Below, piece after piece: positions 41,468 through 50,576 of a stretch of DNA of 64,000 nucleotides (positions within the stretch are counted from its first letter, which is position 1; the number at the start of each line of letters is the position of its first letter). A model generated the notes under the pieces. The model was not told the DNA's origin, did no database searches, and saw nothing but the letters and a program-made list of their open reading frames with translations. A program made the translations under genes and the position numbers. The stretch covers positions 1 to 64,000 of the forward strand of contig JAGARN010000005.1 in the NCBI GenBank assembly GCA_017622235.1, in the 5' to 3' direction. Source of the stretch: Spirochaetaceae bacterium. Lineage in GTDB: Bacteria; Spirochaetota; Spirochaetia; Treponematales; Treponemataceae.

Positions 41468-43036
41468 ATGGAAAGTAATGCAATAGAAATGATAGGAATT
41501 ACTAAGATTTTCCCTGGTGTTGTTGCTAATGACAATATAACTTTGACAGTAAGGCAAAACGAAATCCTTGCCCTTTTAGGTGAAAACGGAGCTGGAAAAT
41601 CAACTCTCATGTCAATACTTTTCGGTTCATATGATCCAGATGCAGGAAATATTAAAATACGTGGTAAAGAAGTTAAAATAAAAGACCCAAACTTTGCAAC
41701 AGCTTTAGGGATTGGTATGGTTCACCAGCATTTTAAATTGGTGCATAACTATACTGTTGCAGAAAATATTGTGCTGGGTGTTGAGCCAAAAAATAGCTTT
41801 GGTATGCTTGACCTTTCATCAGCAGAAAAAAAAGTTGCTGAACTTTCTGAACAATACGGATTGCACGTTAATCCAAAGGCAAAAATCGAAGATATTACAG
41901 TTGGTATGCAACAACGGGTTGAAATCCTAAAAGTTTTGTACCGAAATGCTGATATTATCATTTTTGATGAACCTACAGCTGTTTTAACTCCACAAGAAAT
42001 TGACGAACTTATGGAAATTATTAGACGGTTAAAGGCTGAAGGCAAAACAATCATTCTAATTACCCACAAACTAAAAGAAATCAAAGCAGTTGCTGAGCGT
42101 TGTACAGTTTTGCGTCGCGGAAAAGTAATTGGAACAGTTGATGTAAAAGAGGTTTCTGAAAATCAACTTGCAGAAATGATGGTTGGTCGAGCTGTTAAGT
42201 TTGAAATCGATAAAAAACCTGCAAATCCTGGAAAAACGGTCTTATCCTTGGAAAATGTTTCCATCAAAAACAGTCGCGGTCAGTTAGTTGTAAACGATTT
42301 AAATCTTGATATTCGTTCTGGAGAAGTTGTTGGTATTGCTGGAGTTGATGGCAATGGTCAAACCGAATTGATTTACGGAATTACAGGTCTTCTTCCAATA
42401 GAAAGTGGAAAAATCCTTCTAAATGGAGAAGATGTTTCAAAATTAAGCATAAGAAAACGAATTGAACTTGGAATTGGTCATATTCCAGAAGATAGGCATA
42501 AACACGGTCTTGTGGCAGAATTTACTGTGGCTGAAAATATTTCTATTAAAAACTACTATAAAGAACCATATTCAAATAAATATGGAATTCTAAATATGGA
42601 AGCTATGAAATCAAAGGCTTCTGAACTGATAAAATCTTTTGATATTCGGGCTGGAGAAGATTCTCTTACAAAGGCTGGAAGTATGTCTGGTGGAAATCAG
42701 CAAAAAGTGATTATTGCCAGAGAAATCGAGCTTTCTCCAGAATTGCTTGTGGTTGCTCAACCAACTCGTGGTCTTGATGTTGGTGCTATCGAGTACATTA
42801 GAAAACGTATTATAGAAGAGCGAGATAAGGGCAGAGCGATTTTGCTTGTTTCCTTTGAATTAGACGAAATTATGAATCTTTGCGATAGAATTGCAACAAT
42901 TTCAAAAGGTTCTATTGTTGGAGTCTTTAAAGAAGGTGAAGTTACAGAACGTGAAATCGGAATGATGATGGCTGGTTCAAAAAAATCAGATGATAAAAAC
43001 GTAGAAAAAGCAGAAGGGGAAATAGATGAAAAATAA
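41468..43036 (+). CDS. ABC transporter ATPase, two nucleotide-binding domains (nucleoside uptake)
   Basis: The energy-coupling subunit of the importer, 522 residues with duplicated RbsA/NupO-type domains. The first has Walker A GENGAGKST, signature VGMQQR and IIFDEPTAVLTPQE. The second has GVDGNGQTE in place of a canonical Walker A, signature MSGGNQQK and VVAQPTRGLDVGA. Degeneration of the second ATP site is usual in this family. The start at 41468 is chosen by the AAGGGG eight bases upstream. It overlaps the first permease gene by 11 nt. Confidence 0.93.
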   Translation: MESNAIEMIGITKIFPGVVANDNITLTVRQNEILALLGENGAGKSTLMSILFGSYDPDAGNIKIRGKEVKIKDPNFATALGIGMVHQHFKLVHNYTVAENIVLGVEPKNSFGMLDLSSAEKKVAELSEQYGLHVNPKAKIEDITVGMQQRVEILKVLYRNADIIIFDEPTAVLTPQEIDELMEIIRRLKAEGKTIILITHKLKEIKAVAERCTVLRRGKVIGTVDVKEVSENQLAEMMVGRAVKFEIDKKPANPGKTVLSLENVSIKNSRGQLVVNDLNLDIRSGEVVGIAGVDGNGQTELIYGITGLLPIESGKILLNGEDVSKLSIRKRIELGIGHIPEDRHKHGLVAEFTVAENISIKNYYKEPYSNKYGILNMEAMKSKASELIKSFDIRAGEDSLTKAGSMSGGNQQKVIIAREIELSPELLVVAQPTRGLDVGAIEYIRKRIIEERDKGRAILLVSFELDEIMNLCDRIATISKGSIVGVFKEGEVTEREIGMMMAGSKKSDDKNVEKAEGEIDEK

Positions 43037-44183
43037 AAATCCACTAGAAAAAAAGACACTTTCCCAAATTATTCTAAAATCTGATGGGGCAATTTCTATA
43101 ATTGTTGTTCTACTTGGATTTTTATTTGCTACGATTTTGATTGCTTGTATGGGTAGAAATCCCTTAAATATGTACAAGGCTCTAATTCAATCTTTAACTG
43201 GTTTATATACAAACAGAAAGGGTGAGCTTGTTTGGAATCTTCGCTATGTTGGGGAATGGCTTGCGATTTCTGTGCCTTATATACTTTGTGGATTATGTAT
43301 GGCTTTTGCTTCTCGAACAGGCTTATTTAACATTGGTGGAGAAGGTCAGTACATTGTGGGAATGACTGTAGCTCAAGTAGTTGCATTAAATTTTTTTCAC
43401 ATTCCAGGGCTTCATTGGATGGTTGCAATTTTATGTGCAATTTTAGCTGGAGCAATTTGGGGTGGAATTGTTGGTTTTTTAAAAGCAAAATTTGAAGTTT
43501 CAGAAGTTGTTACAACAATTATGTTAAACTATGTGGCTTTGTATCTGTCTCGTATCATTGTTTCTGCAATTCCTGGCACAAATACTTATAAAACAGTGAA
43601 TTATCCAGAAACAGCAATGATTCGCTGGGATTTTTTGGAAAAAATAACAAATAATTCCACATTGAACTTAGGTATTTTCTTTGCAATTATCGCAGTAATT
43701 CTTTACTGGTTCATTATGGAAAAAACAAATCTTGGTTTTGGTTTACGTGCCACTGGTTACAACAAAGATGCAGCAAAATATGCTGGTATTCCTGTTGTGG
43801 CAAGTATCGTAATATCTATGGCAATTTCTGGTGCTTTTGCAGGACTTGCTGGTGGAACTGTGGCTCTTGGTTCATTTAGATATGGTCGTGTTATTTCTGG
43901 AATGGATAACTATGGTTTTACAGGAATTGCAGTTGCTCTAGTTGGAAACAATACTGCTGGAGGAACATTTTTAGCTGGACTTTTGTTTGGTTTGTTAGCT
44001 TCTTCTCAAACTGCAATGCAATCTATGCAGATTCCAAAAGAAATTACCTTTATTATTCAAGGTTTAATCGTTGTATTTATTGCTATGCGTGAAGGTTTGC
44101 GTATGTACGTAAAATGGCACGAAAAGAAAAAACTTGAAAAAGTAGAAAATACAGAAAAAACATTGGAGGAAGAAAATGTCTAG
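43026..44183 (+). CDS. ABC transporter permease (nucleoside uptake), subunit 1
   Basis: A BPD_transp_2-family inner-membrane permease of 385 residues with about eight to ten helices. Conserved segments are FNIGGEGQYIVG, FEVSEVVTTIMLNYVALYL and LRATGYNKDAAKYAGI. It resembles the NupP/YufP type. The start lies within the ATPase gene and the stop within the next permease gene, so all three are translationally linked. Confidence 0.92.
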   Translation: MKNKNPLEKKTLSQIILKSDGAISIIVVLLGFLFATILIACMGRNPLNMYKALIQSLTGLYTNRKGELVWNLRYVGEWLAISVPYILCGLCMAFASRTGLFNIGGEGQYIVGMTVAQVVALNFFHIPGLHWMVAILCAILAGAIWGGIVGFLKAKFEVSEVVTTIMLNYVALYLSRIIVSAIPGTNTYKTVNYPETAMIRWDFLEKITNNSTLNLGIFFAIIAVILYWFIMEKTNLGFGLRATGYNKDAAKYAGIPVVASIVISMAISGAFAGLAGGTVALGSFRYGRVISGMDNYGFTGIAVALVGNNTAGGTFLAGLLFGLLASSQTAMQSMQIPKEITFIIQGLIVVFIAMREGLRMYVKWHEKKKLEKVENTEKTLEEENV

Positions 44184-45090
44184 TTTAATTGGAATGTTGC
44201 CTTCAGTTTTAATGATAGTTTCTCCAATCCTTATAACTGCTTGTGGCGGAATGATTTGTGAGAGAAGTGGAGTTGTAAATATTGCTCTGGAAGGACTTAT
44301 GGGAATTGGAGCCTTTGCTGCTGCTTCTTTTCATGTTCTAAATGAAGTTGCCCTTGGTGGTGCTTCTGTTTGGATTGCTTTGTTAGTTGGGGCTTTTTGC
44401 GGAATGATTATGTCCTTTGTTCATGCTTTTGCATCAATTTCTCTAAATGCTGACCAAACAATTTCTGGTACTGGAATTAACTTGATTGTAAACGGTATTA
44501 CAATATTCATGTCGCAAATAATTTTTAATGCAGATAGAACTAAACCTTATCAAATGGGAATGAAACCAATAATGAGTTTAGGTGGAATTTACCCTACAGC
44601 ATTTATTGCTCTTGCTGTTGTATTGATTATATGGTTTGTAATGTATAAATTGCCTTTTGGTTTGCATTTACGAGCTTGTGGCGAAAATCCAAGTGCTGCT
44701 GCTTCTGTTGGGGTAAAGGTAAAAAAAATACGCTATTTTGCTGTTATTACCTCAGGTTTTTTAGCAGGTTTGGCTGGAGGTTGCTTAGTATTTACACAAA
44801 CAATTCAATATACAAGCAATACAATAAATGGTGCTGGTTTTATTGCTTTAGCTGCTGTTTCTTTTGGTAGGTGGAGACCTGCAGGAATAAGTTTGTCATC
44901 TTTATTGTTCGGTTCTGCTGTGGCTTTTTCAATTTATGTTGTTAATATCCCTTTTTTGAAAAATCTTTTCCCATCAGAGTTTTTTAATTTATTACCATAT
45001 GTAATTACACTTTTAGCTTTAGTTGTGTTTAGTGGTAAAAACTATGCTCCGCTAGCAGTTGGAAAACCTTACGAAAAAAGTGGAAGTTAG
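44176..45090 (+). CDS. ABC transporter permease (nucleoside uptake), subunit 2
   Basis: The second BPD_transp_2 permease, 304 residues and about eight helices. Family segments are CERSGVVNIALEGLMGIGAF, LNADQTISGTGINLIVNG and LRACGENPSAAASVGV. It resembles NupQ/YufQ and pairs with the preceding permease to form the channel. An 8-nt overlap joins the two genes. This is the last gene of the transport operon. Confidence 0.92.
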   Translation: MSSLIGMLPSVLMIVSPILITACGGMICERSGVVNIALEGLMGIGAFAAASFHVLNEVALGGASVWIALLVGAFCGMIMSFVHAFASISLNADQTISGTGINLIVNGITIFMSQIIFNADRTKPYQMGMKPIMSLGGIYPTAFIALAVVLIIWFVMYKLPFGLHLRACGENPSAAASVGVKVKKIRYFAVITSGFLAGLAGGCLVFTQTIQYTSNTINGAGFIALAAVSFGRWRPAGISLSSLLFGSAVAFSIYVVNIPFLKNLFPSEFFNLLPYVITLLALVVFSGKNYAPLAVGKPYEKSGS

Positions 45091-45114
45091 TAAAATTAAT
45101 TACTAAAATCACCG

Positions 45115-45143
45115 TTGACTAAATGATTTTAACGCTATAAAAT
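45115..45143 (+). promoter_or_regulatory. metG promoter, TTGACT-17-TAAAAT
   Basis: TTGACT and TAAAAT are 17 bp apart, about 40 bp before the metG ATG. The -35 lies between AAAATCA and TGATTTT, a 7-bp inverted repeat of unknown meaning. Confidence 0.6.
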
Positions 45144-45182
45144 AAACCAAATTTTATTCCATTTGATGGGTGGTGTAACAAA

Positions 45183-47504
45183 ATGAACAGAAGATTAATC
45201 ACTTCAGCATTGCCGTATGTTAATAATATTCCTCACCTAGGTAACTTAATTCAAGTTCTTTCTGCTGATGTTTTTGCAAGATTTTGTCGTAGTCGAGGAT
45301 ACGATACAGTGTATATTTGTGGAACAGATGAATATGGTACAGCCACAGAAACAAAAGCGTTAGAAGAAAAAAAATCGCCTAGAGAATTATGTGATTATTA
45401 CCATGCAATTCATGCAGAAATATACAAATGGTTCGGTATTGCCTTTGATCATTTTGGAAGAACATCAACACCTCAGCAAACAGAAATAGTTCAGCAGCTT
45501 TTTTTAGATTTAGATAAAAAAGGCTACATTAAAGAAAATACTATAGAGCAACTGTATTGTCCGAAATGTAATCGTTTTCTTGCAGACAGATTTGTACTTG
45601 GAACTTGTCCACATTGTGCTTCTGAAGACGCCCGTGGAGATCAATGTGAAAAATGTGGAAAACTCCTTGAACCAACAGAGTTAAAATCACCACGTTGTTC
45701 AACTTGTGGAAATACACCTCATCTTAAACAAACAAAACATTTATATATTGATTTGCCTAGTATTCAAAAAGAATATGGACCTTGGATGGAAAAAACCAGT
45801 GTAGAAGGTAAATGGGCAAAAAATGCTGTGCAAATGACACAAGCATGGATTCGAGATGGCCTTCATGAACGAGCGATTACCCGTGACCTTAAGTGGGGTA
45901 TTCCTGTCCCAAAAACTGGTTTTGAGGATAAAGTTTTTTATGTATGGTTTGATGCTCCTATCGGATATATTTCAATTACAAAGGCACTAGAAGATAAACT
46001 TAAAACCTTGGGGAATTTCGATTTTGATTGGAAATCTTGGTGGCTTCCAGAAGAATCTTCTGCATCTAATGCAAAAGTTCCAGTAGATTTGTTTCAATTT
46101 ATTGGTAAGGACAATATTCCTTTCCACACAGTTATTTTTCCTTCTACGCTTATTGGTTCCGGTAGAAACTGGACAAAGTTGTATCATATGTCAAGTACTG
46201 AATATCTTAATTATGAATCTGGAAAATTTTCTAAATCCAAAGGTGTTGGTGTATTCGGTAGTGATGCAAAAGAGTCTGGGATTCCTGCTGATGCTTGGAG
46301 ATTTTATATTTTTTATAATAGACCAGAAAAATCTGATACACAGTTTGTTTGGAAAGATTTTCAAGAAAAATATAATGGTGAATTAATAGGAAATTTAGGT
46401 AATTTAGTAAATCGAACTCTTACATTCGTTTCCCGATATTACGGGGGGAAAATTCCTCAAGGAAGTAGAGATGAAAATCTTTGGCAAATTGTATTACAAG
46501 CAGAAGCTAAAGTTACAGAAAAACTTGAGTGGGCAGATTTAAAAGACGCTTTTCACGAAATTTTTTCAATATCATCTGTAGCCAATAAGGCATTTCAAGA
46601 TGGTGAACCTTGGAAAACACGTAATACAGATCCAGAAAAAGCAGCAAATCTTATTTGTAACCTTTGTTATGTAATAAAAGACCTTATGATTATGGCTCAT
46701 CCGTATATGCCTCAGTATACACAAAAGGTTATGTCCTACTTTGGTAAATCAATAGCAGATCCAATAATTGGTTCACCAGCAGCTTCTGATAGTCTTACTT
46801 GGGAAGATTTAGGTTCATTTGAAGGGCTAGAAAGAGTATCACAGGTTGAAATTTATTTTACGACTTTGGATAATAAAACCATAGATGCTTATCGAAATCG
46901 TTACGCAGGTAGTCAAAAAGAGCGAAATGTTTCTGATAAAAACCAAAAAACTCCTTCGAAAGAAAAAAATACTCAGCCTAAGCAATCAGAAAAAATATTA
47001 GACCCTGTGGCACACTTTAATAAGAATATTGTACTTAAAACCGCTAAGATAATTAAAGTTGAAAAACATCCAGAAGCTGATAAACTTTATATAGAAACGC
47101 TTGATGATGGTTCTGGTAATGAAAGAATTATTCTTTCTGGACTTGTGCCCTATCTTACAGCAGAAGAACTTTTAGGTAAAACTGTAATCATTGCAGACAA
47201 TCTTAAACCAAGGAAAATGCGCGGGATAGAAAGTAGGGGTATGCTACTTGCAGCAGATTATACTTGTTCAGATGGAAAAGAATGTGTTGAAGTATTAGAT
47301 TGTCCTTGGGCGAAGCCAGGAAGTGCTGTTGTTCTTAAGGGTTCAGATTTGTCTATAGAGAAGCCTGCAGAAATTGATGCTGATACATTTTTCGCAATAG
47401 ATATTGAAGTCAAAAACAAAGTTGTTTGTGTAGGCGAAGTACCCCTTGTAGTTGAAGGAAAAGAAGTTACCACCATAAATACAGTAAATGGCGGAGTTCA
47501 TTAA
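45183..47504 (+). CDS. metG: Methionyl-tRNA synthetase with C-terminal tRNA-binding domain
   Basis: Charges tRNA-Met. The 773 residues include the HIGH equivalent HLGN (about residue 18-21), a zinc-knuckle region with four CxxC pairs (CPKC, CPHC, CEKC, CSTC), the KMSKS equivalent KFSKSKG and a tryptophan-rich anticodon domain. A lysine-rich linker leads to a C-terminal EMAP/Trbp111-like tRNA-binding domain (KTAKIIKVEKHPEADKLY, KMRGIESRGMLLAA). This is the long MetG type. A GGGTGGTG site precedes the ATG. femX follows after three bases. Confidence 0.97.
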   Translation: MNRRLITSALPYVNNIPHLGNLIQVLSADVFARFCRSRGYDTVYICGTDEYGTATETKALEEKKSPRELCDYYHAIHAEIYKWFGIAFDHFGRTSTPQQTEIVQQLFLDLDKKGYIKENTIEQLYCPKCNRFLADRFVLGTCPHCASEDARGDQCEKCGKLLEPTELKSPRCSTCGNTPHLKQTKHLYIDLPSIQKEYGPWMEKTSVEGKWAKNAVQMTQAWIRDGLHERAITRDLKWGIPVPKTGFEDKVFYVWFDAPIGYISITKALEDKLKTLGNFDFDWKSWWLPEESSASNAKVPVDLFQFIGKDNIPFHTVIFPSTLIGSGRNWTKLYHMSSTEYLNYESGKFSKSKGVGVFGSDAKESGIPADAWRFYIFYNRPEKSDTQFVWKDFQEKYNGELIGNLGNLVNRTLTFVSRYYGGKIPQGSRDENLWQIVLQAEAKVTEKLEWADLKDAFHEIFSISSVANKAFQDGEPWKTRNTDPEKAANLICNLCYVIKDLMIMAHPYMPQYTQKVMSYFGKSIADPIIGSPAASDSLTWEDLGSFEGLERVSQVEIYFTTLDNKTIDAYRNRYAGSQKERNVSDKNQKTPSKEKNTQPKQSEKILDPVAHFNKNIVLKTAKIIKVEKHPEADKLYIETLDDGSGNERIILSGLVPYLTAEELLGKTVIIADNLKPRKMRGIESRGMLLAADYTCSDGKECVEVLDCPWAKPGSAVVLKGSDLSIEKPAEIDADTFFAIDIEVKNKVVCVGEVPLVVEGKEVTTINTVNGGVH

Positions 47505-47507
47505 ACC

Positions 47508-48662
47508 GTGAAAGTTGAGCAACTTAACATTGAAAACATAGATTTGCAAAGTCAAAAATCTCTTTGCAAATCTATGAGCAGTTTCTTACAGAGTCATTTT
47601 TGGGCTGATTTTAAAGCTAATCACGGTTGGAAAGAGTTAAGATTTAAGGGTTACGAAGCAGGTATTGAATTTGAATGTTCCCTGTTGCTTAGGGAATTTT
47701 CTATACCTTTTATTGGTAAAATTAATCTGGCATATGTCCCTATGGGAATAGATTTGTGCAAGAATTTTTCTGATGATGTATACAAATGTACAACATACAC
47801 TAAAATTTTATCCGAATTTTCTTGCATGATAAAACAATATTTGCCTAAAAAAACTATTTGTATTCGATATGATGTTCCTATAGAATTTGAAAGGATTGAT
47901 GATGCTGTTTCTTTTGCAACATCTGTTGAAAAGCAAAGTCGTAAAATCTCTAAAAAATTAAAATGTACAAAAGCTCCATATAATGTTCAGCCTCCAGATA
48001 CGGTTGTTTTAGATTTGTCTCAATCCGAAGATTGTATTTTTGAGCAAATGAAGAGTAAGTGGCGATACAATATTCGTCTTGCTCAAAAAAAAGGCGTCCA
48101 AATAAAAAAATGTTCTCTTGATGAAATTGATTTATTTTATAACTTATATAAAGTAACTGCTCAGCGGGACGGAATTGCAATTCACAATAAAGAATATTAT
48201 GCGGATTTATTGCGGCGTGGTTGTTCTTATAATTTTTCTTCATCAGAAGAGAATCTAAATTCAGATTATTCTGTTAATCTTTATATTGCTAGTCATGAAG
48301 ATGAGCCTCTTGCAGCTATAATTACGCTTTTTACCCCAAAAGAAGCCGTTTATCTTTACGGAGCTTCTAGTAACAATAAACGAAATTTAATGCCTGCTTA
48401 TCTTTTGCAATGGACTTCGATTTGTGATGCAAAAAAAGCAGGTTCTCTTTGTTATGATTTTTATGGGATTCCGCCAACTGATGATGAAAAACATCCAATG
48501 CATGGTTTATACCGATTTAAAACCGGATTTGGCGGACGTATTGTTCATAGACCGGGTAGCATAGATGTACCTCTTTCACCCTTATATAATCTATATGTAG
48601 TTTTAGAAAAACTTCGTAGCTTTTGGTACAAAACTGTAAAGAAGAGATTTACAAGACGATAG
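47508..48662 (+). CDS. FemAB-family peptidoglycan aminoacyltransferase
   Basis: Such enzymes add amino acids from aminoacyl-tRNA to the peptidoglycan stem peptide. The 384 residues form two GNAT-like domains. Typical segments are YVPMGID, KWRYNIRLAQKKGV, ASHEDEPLAAIITLF, AVYLYGASSNNKRNLMPAYLLQW and GLYRFKTGFGG. There is no long helical arm like that of FemA, so it is nearer FemX or single-residue transferases. The start is GTG, three bases after the metG stop, so it is probably co-translated. The amino acid added cannot be told from sequence. Confidence 0.9.
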   Translation: MKVEQLNIENIDLQSQKSLCKSMSSFLQSHFWADFKANHGWKELRFKGYEAGIEFECSLLLREFSIPFIGKINLAYVPMGIDLCKNFSDDVYKCTTYTKILSEFSCMIKQYLPKKTICIRYDVPIEFERIDDAVSFATSVEKQSRKISKKLKCTKAPYNVQPPDTVVLDLSQSEDCIFEQMKSKWRYNIRLAQKKGVQIKKCSLDEIDLFYNLYKVTAQRDGIAIHNKEYYADLLRRGCSYNFSSSEENLNSDYSVNLYIASHEDEPLAAIITLFTPKEAVYLYGASSNNKRNLMPAYLLQWTSICDAKKAGSLCYDFYGIPPTDDEKHPMHGLYRFKTGFGGRIVHRPGSIDVPLSPLYNLYVVLEKLRSFWYKTVKKRFTRR

Positions 48663-48664
48663 TT

Positions 48665-49312
48665 TTAGAAAATTTTTATTAGCCAGAGCAGATTATAAAG
48701 AAAGTGAACTATTGTAATAAAAATAATTCCCATTTTTTTAATTATATATAGGCGTAGTACAATACCAGCAAAAAATGCGTTCATTACGGCTGGCAACCCA
48801 GCATAGGAATGGCTTATTGCAAAAAGAATCACAATCAGTACTTCAAAAAAATACTGTATATTTTTTTGAAGTTTTTCACTAAGATTTACTTTGTTTATTA
48901 TACTTAGTGTATAACTTGGTAAATAAACTCTATACACTATTTCTTCATAAAAGGCTGCTACAAAAGTTCCTACTAAAATATTCATAACAAAGGGTATATT
49001 TATTTTTTGATTAAGTGATGCTGTGTTGGCAAACCCTGTTTTATTTGCAATAAAATTCCAAAATAATGCATTAGCAATCAAAATTAAAAAAAGTAGTATA
49101 AGAAAAAGAATTGTTTTTAAATTAAAACAAGAGAATAGTTTTATTTCAGTAAATTTACATACACGAAAAAAAATGAGTATAGAAAGAATTAATTGCAAGC
49201 AAATTGAAATCCAATTATAGCCACTAAAAGTATAAGATTGAGGTTCAACAAAAAGAGGAGGAAAAACAAGTAGAAATACGATAATTATTTCTAAAAAGTG
49301 CTGTATTTTCAT
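48665..49312 (-). CDS. CPBP-family intramembrane metalloprotease
   Basis: A 215-residue membrane protein with about six or seven helices and the CAAX-protease/Abi motifs: EEIVYR (EExxxR) near residue 125, AISHSYAG with the second-motif His, and a later IVHFLYN with the third-motif His and Asn. I use the ATG at 49312; upstream in-frame codons run through the divergent PilZ gene and are unlikely. Substrate is unknown; family members process prenylated proteins or confer bacteriocin immunity. It is convergent with femX, with two bases between the stops. Confidence 0.85.
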   Translation of the reverse strand: MKIQHFLEIIIVFLLVFPPLFVEPQSYTFSGYNWISICLQLILSILIFFRVCKFTEIKLFSCFNLKTILFLILLFLILIANALFWNFIANKTGFANTASLNQKINIPFVMNILVGTFVAAFYEEIVYRVYLPSYTLSIINKVNLSEKLQKNIQYFFEVLIVILFAISHSYAGLPAVMNAFFAGIVLRLYIIKKMGIIFITIVHFLYNLLWLIKIF

Positions 49313-49346
49313 AAAATATGTGATATTATAGTAAAAAGAGGGTATT

Positions 49347-50576
49347 TTGTATATCATTTTTTTAATTTTAGGCATTCTTGTTATAGGGCTTTGCGTAAGA
49401 TTATTTGTACTACATAAGAACACAATCTCTTTTTTTGTTACTGGAATTGATTCTGGGTTTTCTATCGCAGAGATATTTTCTTTGTGGAAACTTGCAAAAC
49501 TTTGTGATTTAGAAGAACCCACATCTTTATATCTTTCTCTTCCCGCATTGTCTAGGAGTATATCTAAGCTTTTGTCTATTTCTAGGTCTAATGGAACAGA
49601 ATTTTCTAAAAATACTCAAAAATTACTTACCAAATTGTATACATACCGCACAAAGGTTGAATTAGACCCACTTTCAAAAAAGGGGTTAAAGTCTTCAAAA
49701 TATTTAGACGAAGGGCAAAAACTTCGTGTTGTATTAAAGGGTGTTGGAGTTTTTTCATCTCGTATAGAGATGAACGGAAGAGAACTTATAATTCATGTTC
49801 CATCAAAAAATGGAATAATTACGATGTATGGAAACGAATGGGTTGGTCAACGTGTAAGTATATATCTTTGGCGTAAAGATGATGCTTGTTATGTTTTTGA
49901 TTCAACTGTTATTGGTTCTGGACAATACGCTAGCATTCCTGTTTTGTATATTTCACATTCCTCTGATTTAACTAGAGTTCAAAAACGTAAATCTGTACGT
50001 TCAAAGTGTGCAATTTCTGCAAGAATGTTCCTTCCTAGCGTAAAAGATTTTGCTTATGACACATCACTAGAAGATCCTTCTGGTGGTTACCGCTGTATGA
50101 TAGAAGATATTTCTGGTGATGGTGCGTTAATTCGTATTGGCGGTAAGGGTAGGAATGGTATTCCCATAAAATTGCAGTTCTCTATAGAGGAACGGTTTAT
50201 TGTGATGGCAGGAATAGTACGTGCCGTGGAATATAACAGAGATCTTAATCAATCTAGACTTCACTTTGAATGTATTAAAATTGAACCAGAACTACGTAAC
50301 ATTGTTCTTTCCTTTGTATATAATGTGTTACCTCAAGAAGAAAAAGAGGTTCTTGAAGCAATACAGGGAACAGAAGAAGATAAAACAGTAGATGAACAAC
50401 AAAAAGATGGAAACATAAATACTGAAAATATGGAAAGAAAATTGCCACAGGAGAATATGGTTGAAGAAGATACAGAAGAAGAAACAGAGGAGCAACATGA
50501 AGACGATGTATTTGCTTCCCTTCCTGTAGAAGATTCTTTATCAAATGATTCATTGGATATGTTGGAGCCTTTATGA
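49347..50576 (+). CDS. Membrane-anchored PilZ-domain protein
   Basis: A probable c-di-GMP receptor of 409 residues. One N-terminal membrane helix (1-18) is followed by a helical region, a YcgR-like beta domain (about 120-205) and a PilZ domain with the ligand motifs RKSVR (RxxxR) and DISGDG (DxSxxG). The C-terminal 90 residues are acidic and low in complexity. The start is TTG with AGAGGG four bases upstream and an extended -10 (TGATATTAT, 49321-49329) before it. Treponemal PilZ proteins affect motility, and this one may too. It overlaps the next gene in an ATGA junction. Confidence 0.88.
   Translation: MYIIFLILGILVIGLCVRLFVLHKNTISFFVTGIDSGFSIAEIFSLWKLAKLCDLEEPTSLYLSLPALSRSISKLLSISRSNGTEFSKNTQKLLTKLYTYRTKVELDPLSKKGLKSSKYLDEGQKLRVVLKGVGVFSSRIEMNGRELIIHVPSKNGIITMYGNEWVGQRVSIYLWRKDDACYVFDSTVIGSGQYASIPVLYISHSSDLTRVQKRKSVRSKCAISARMFLPSVKDFAYDTSLEDPSGGYRCMIEDISGDGALIRIGGKGRNGIPIKLQFSIEERFIVMAGIVRAVEYNRDLNQSRLHFECIKIEPELRNIVLSFVYNVLPQEEKEVLEAIQGTEEDKTVDEQQKDGNINTENMERKLPQENMVEEDTEEETEEQHEDDVFASLPVEDSLSNDSLDMLEPL

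Noticed and set aside
49313..49522. N-terminal extension of the CPBP protease
   Set aside because: The added 70 residues would be read antisense through the start of the PilZ gene and have no ribosome-binding site; the membrane region starts at 49312.
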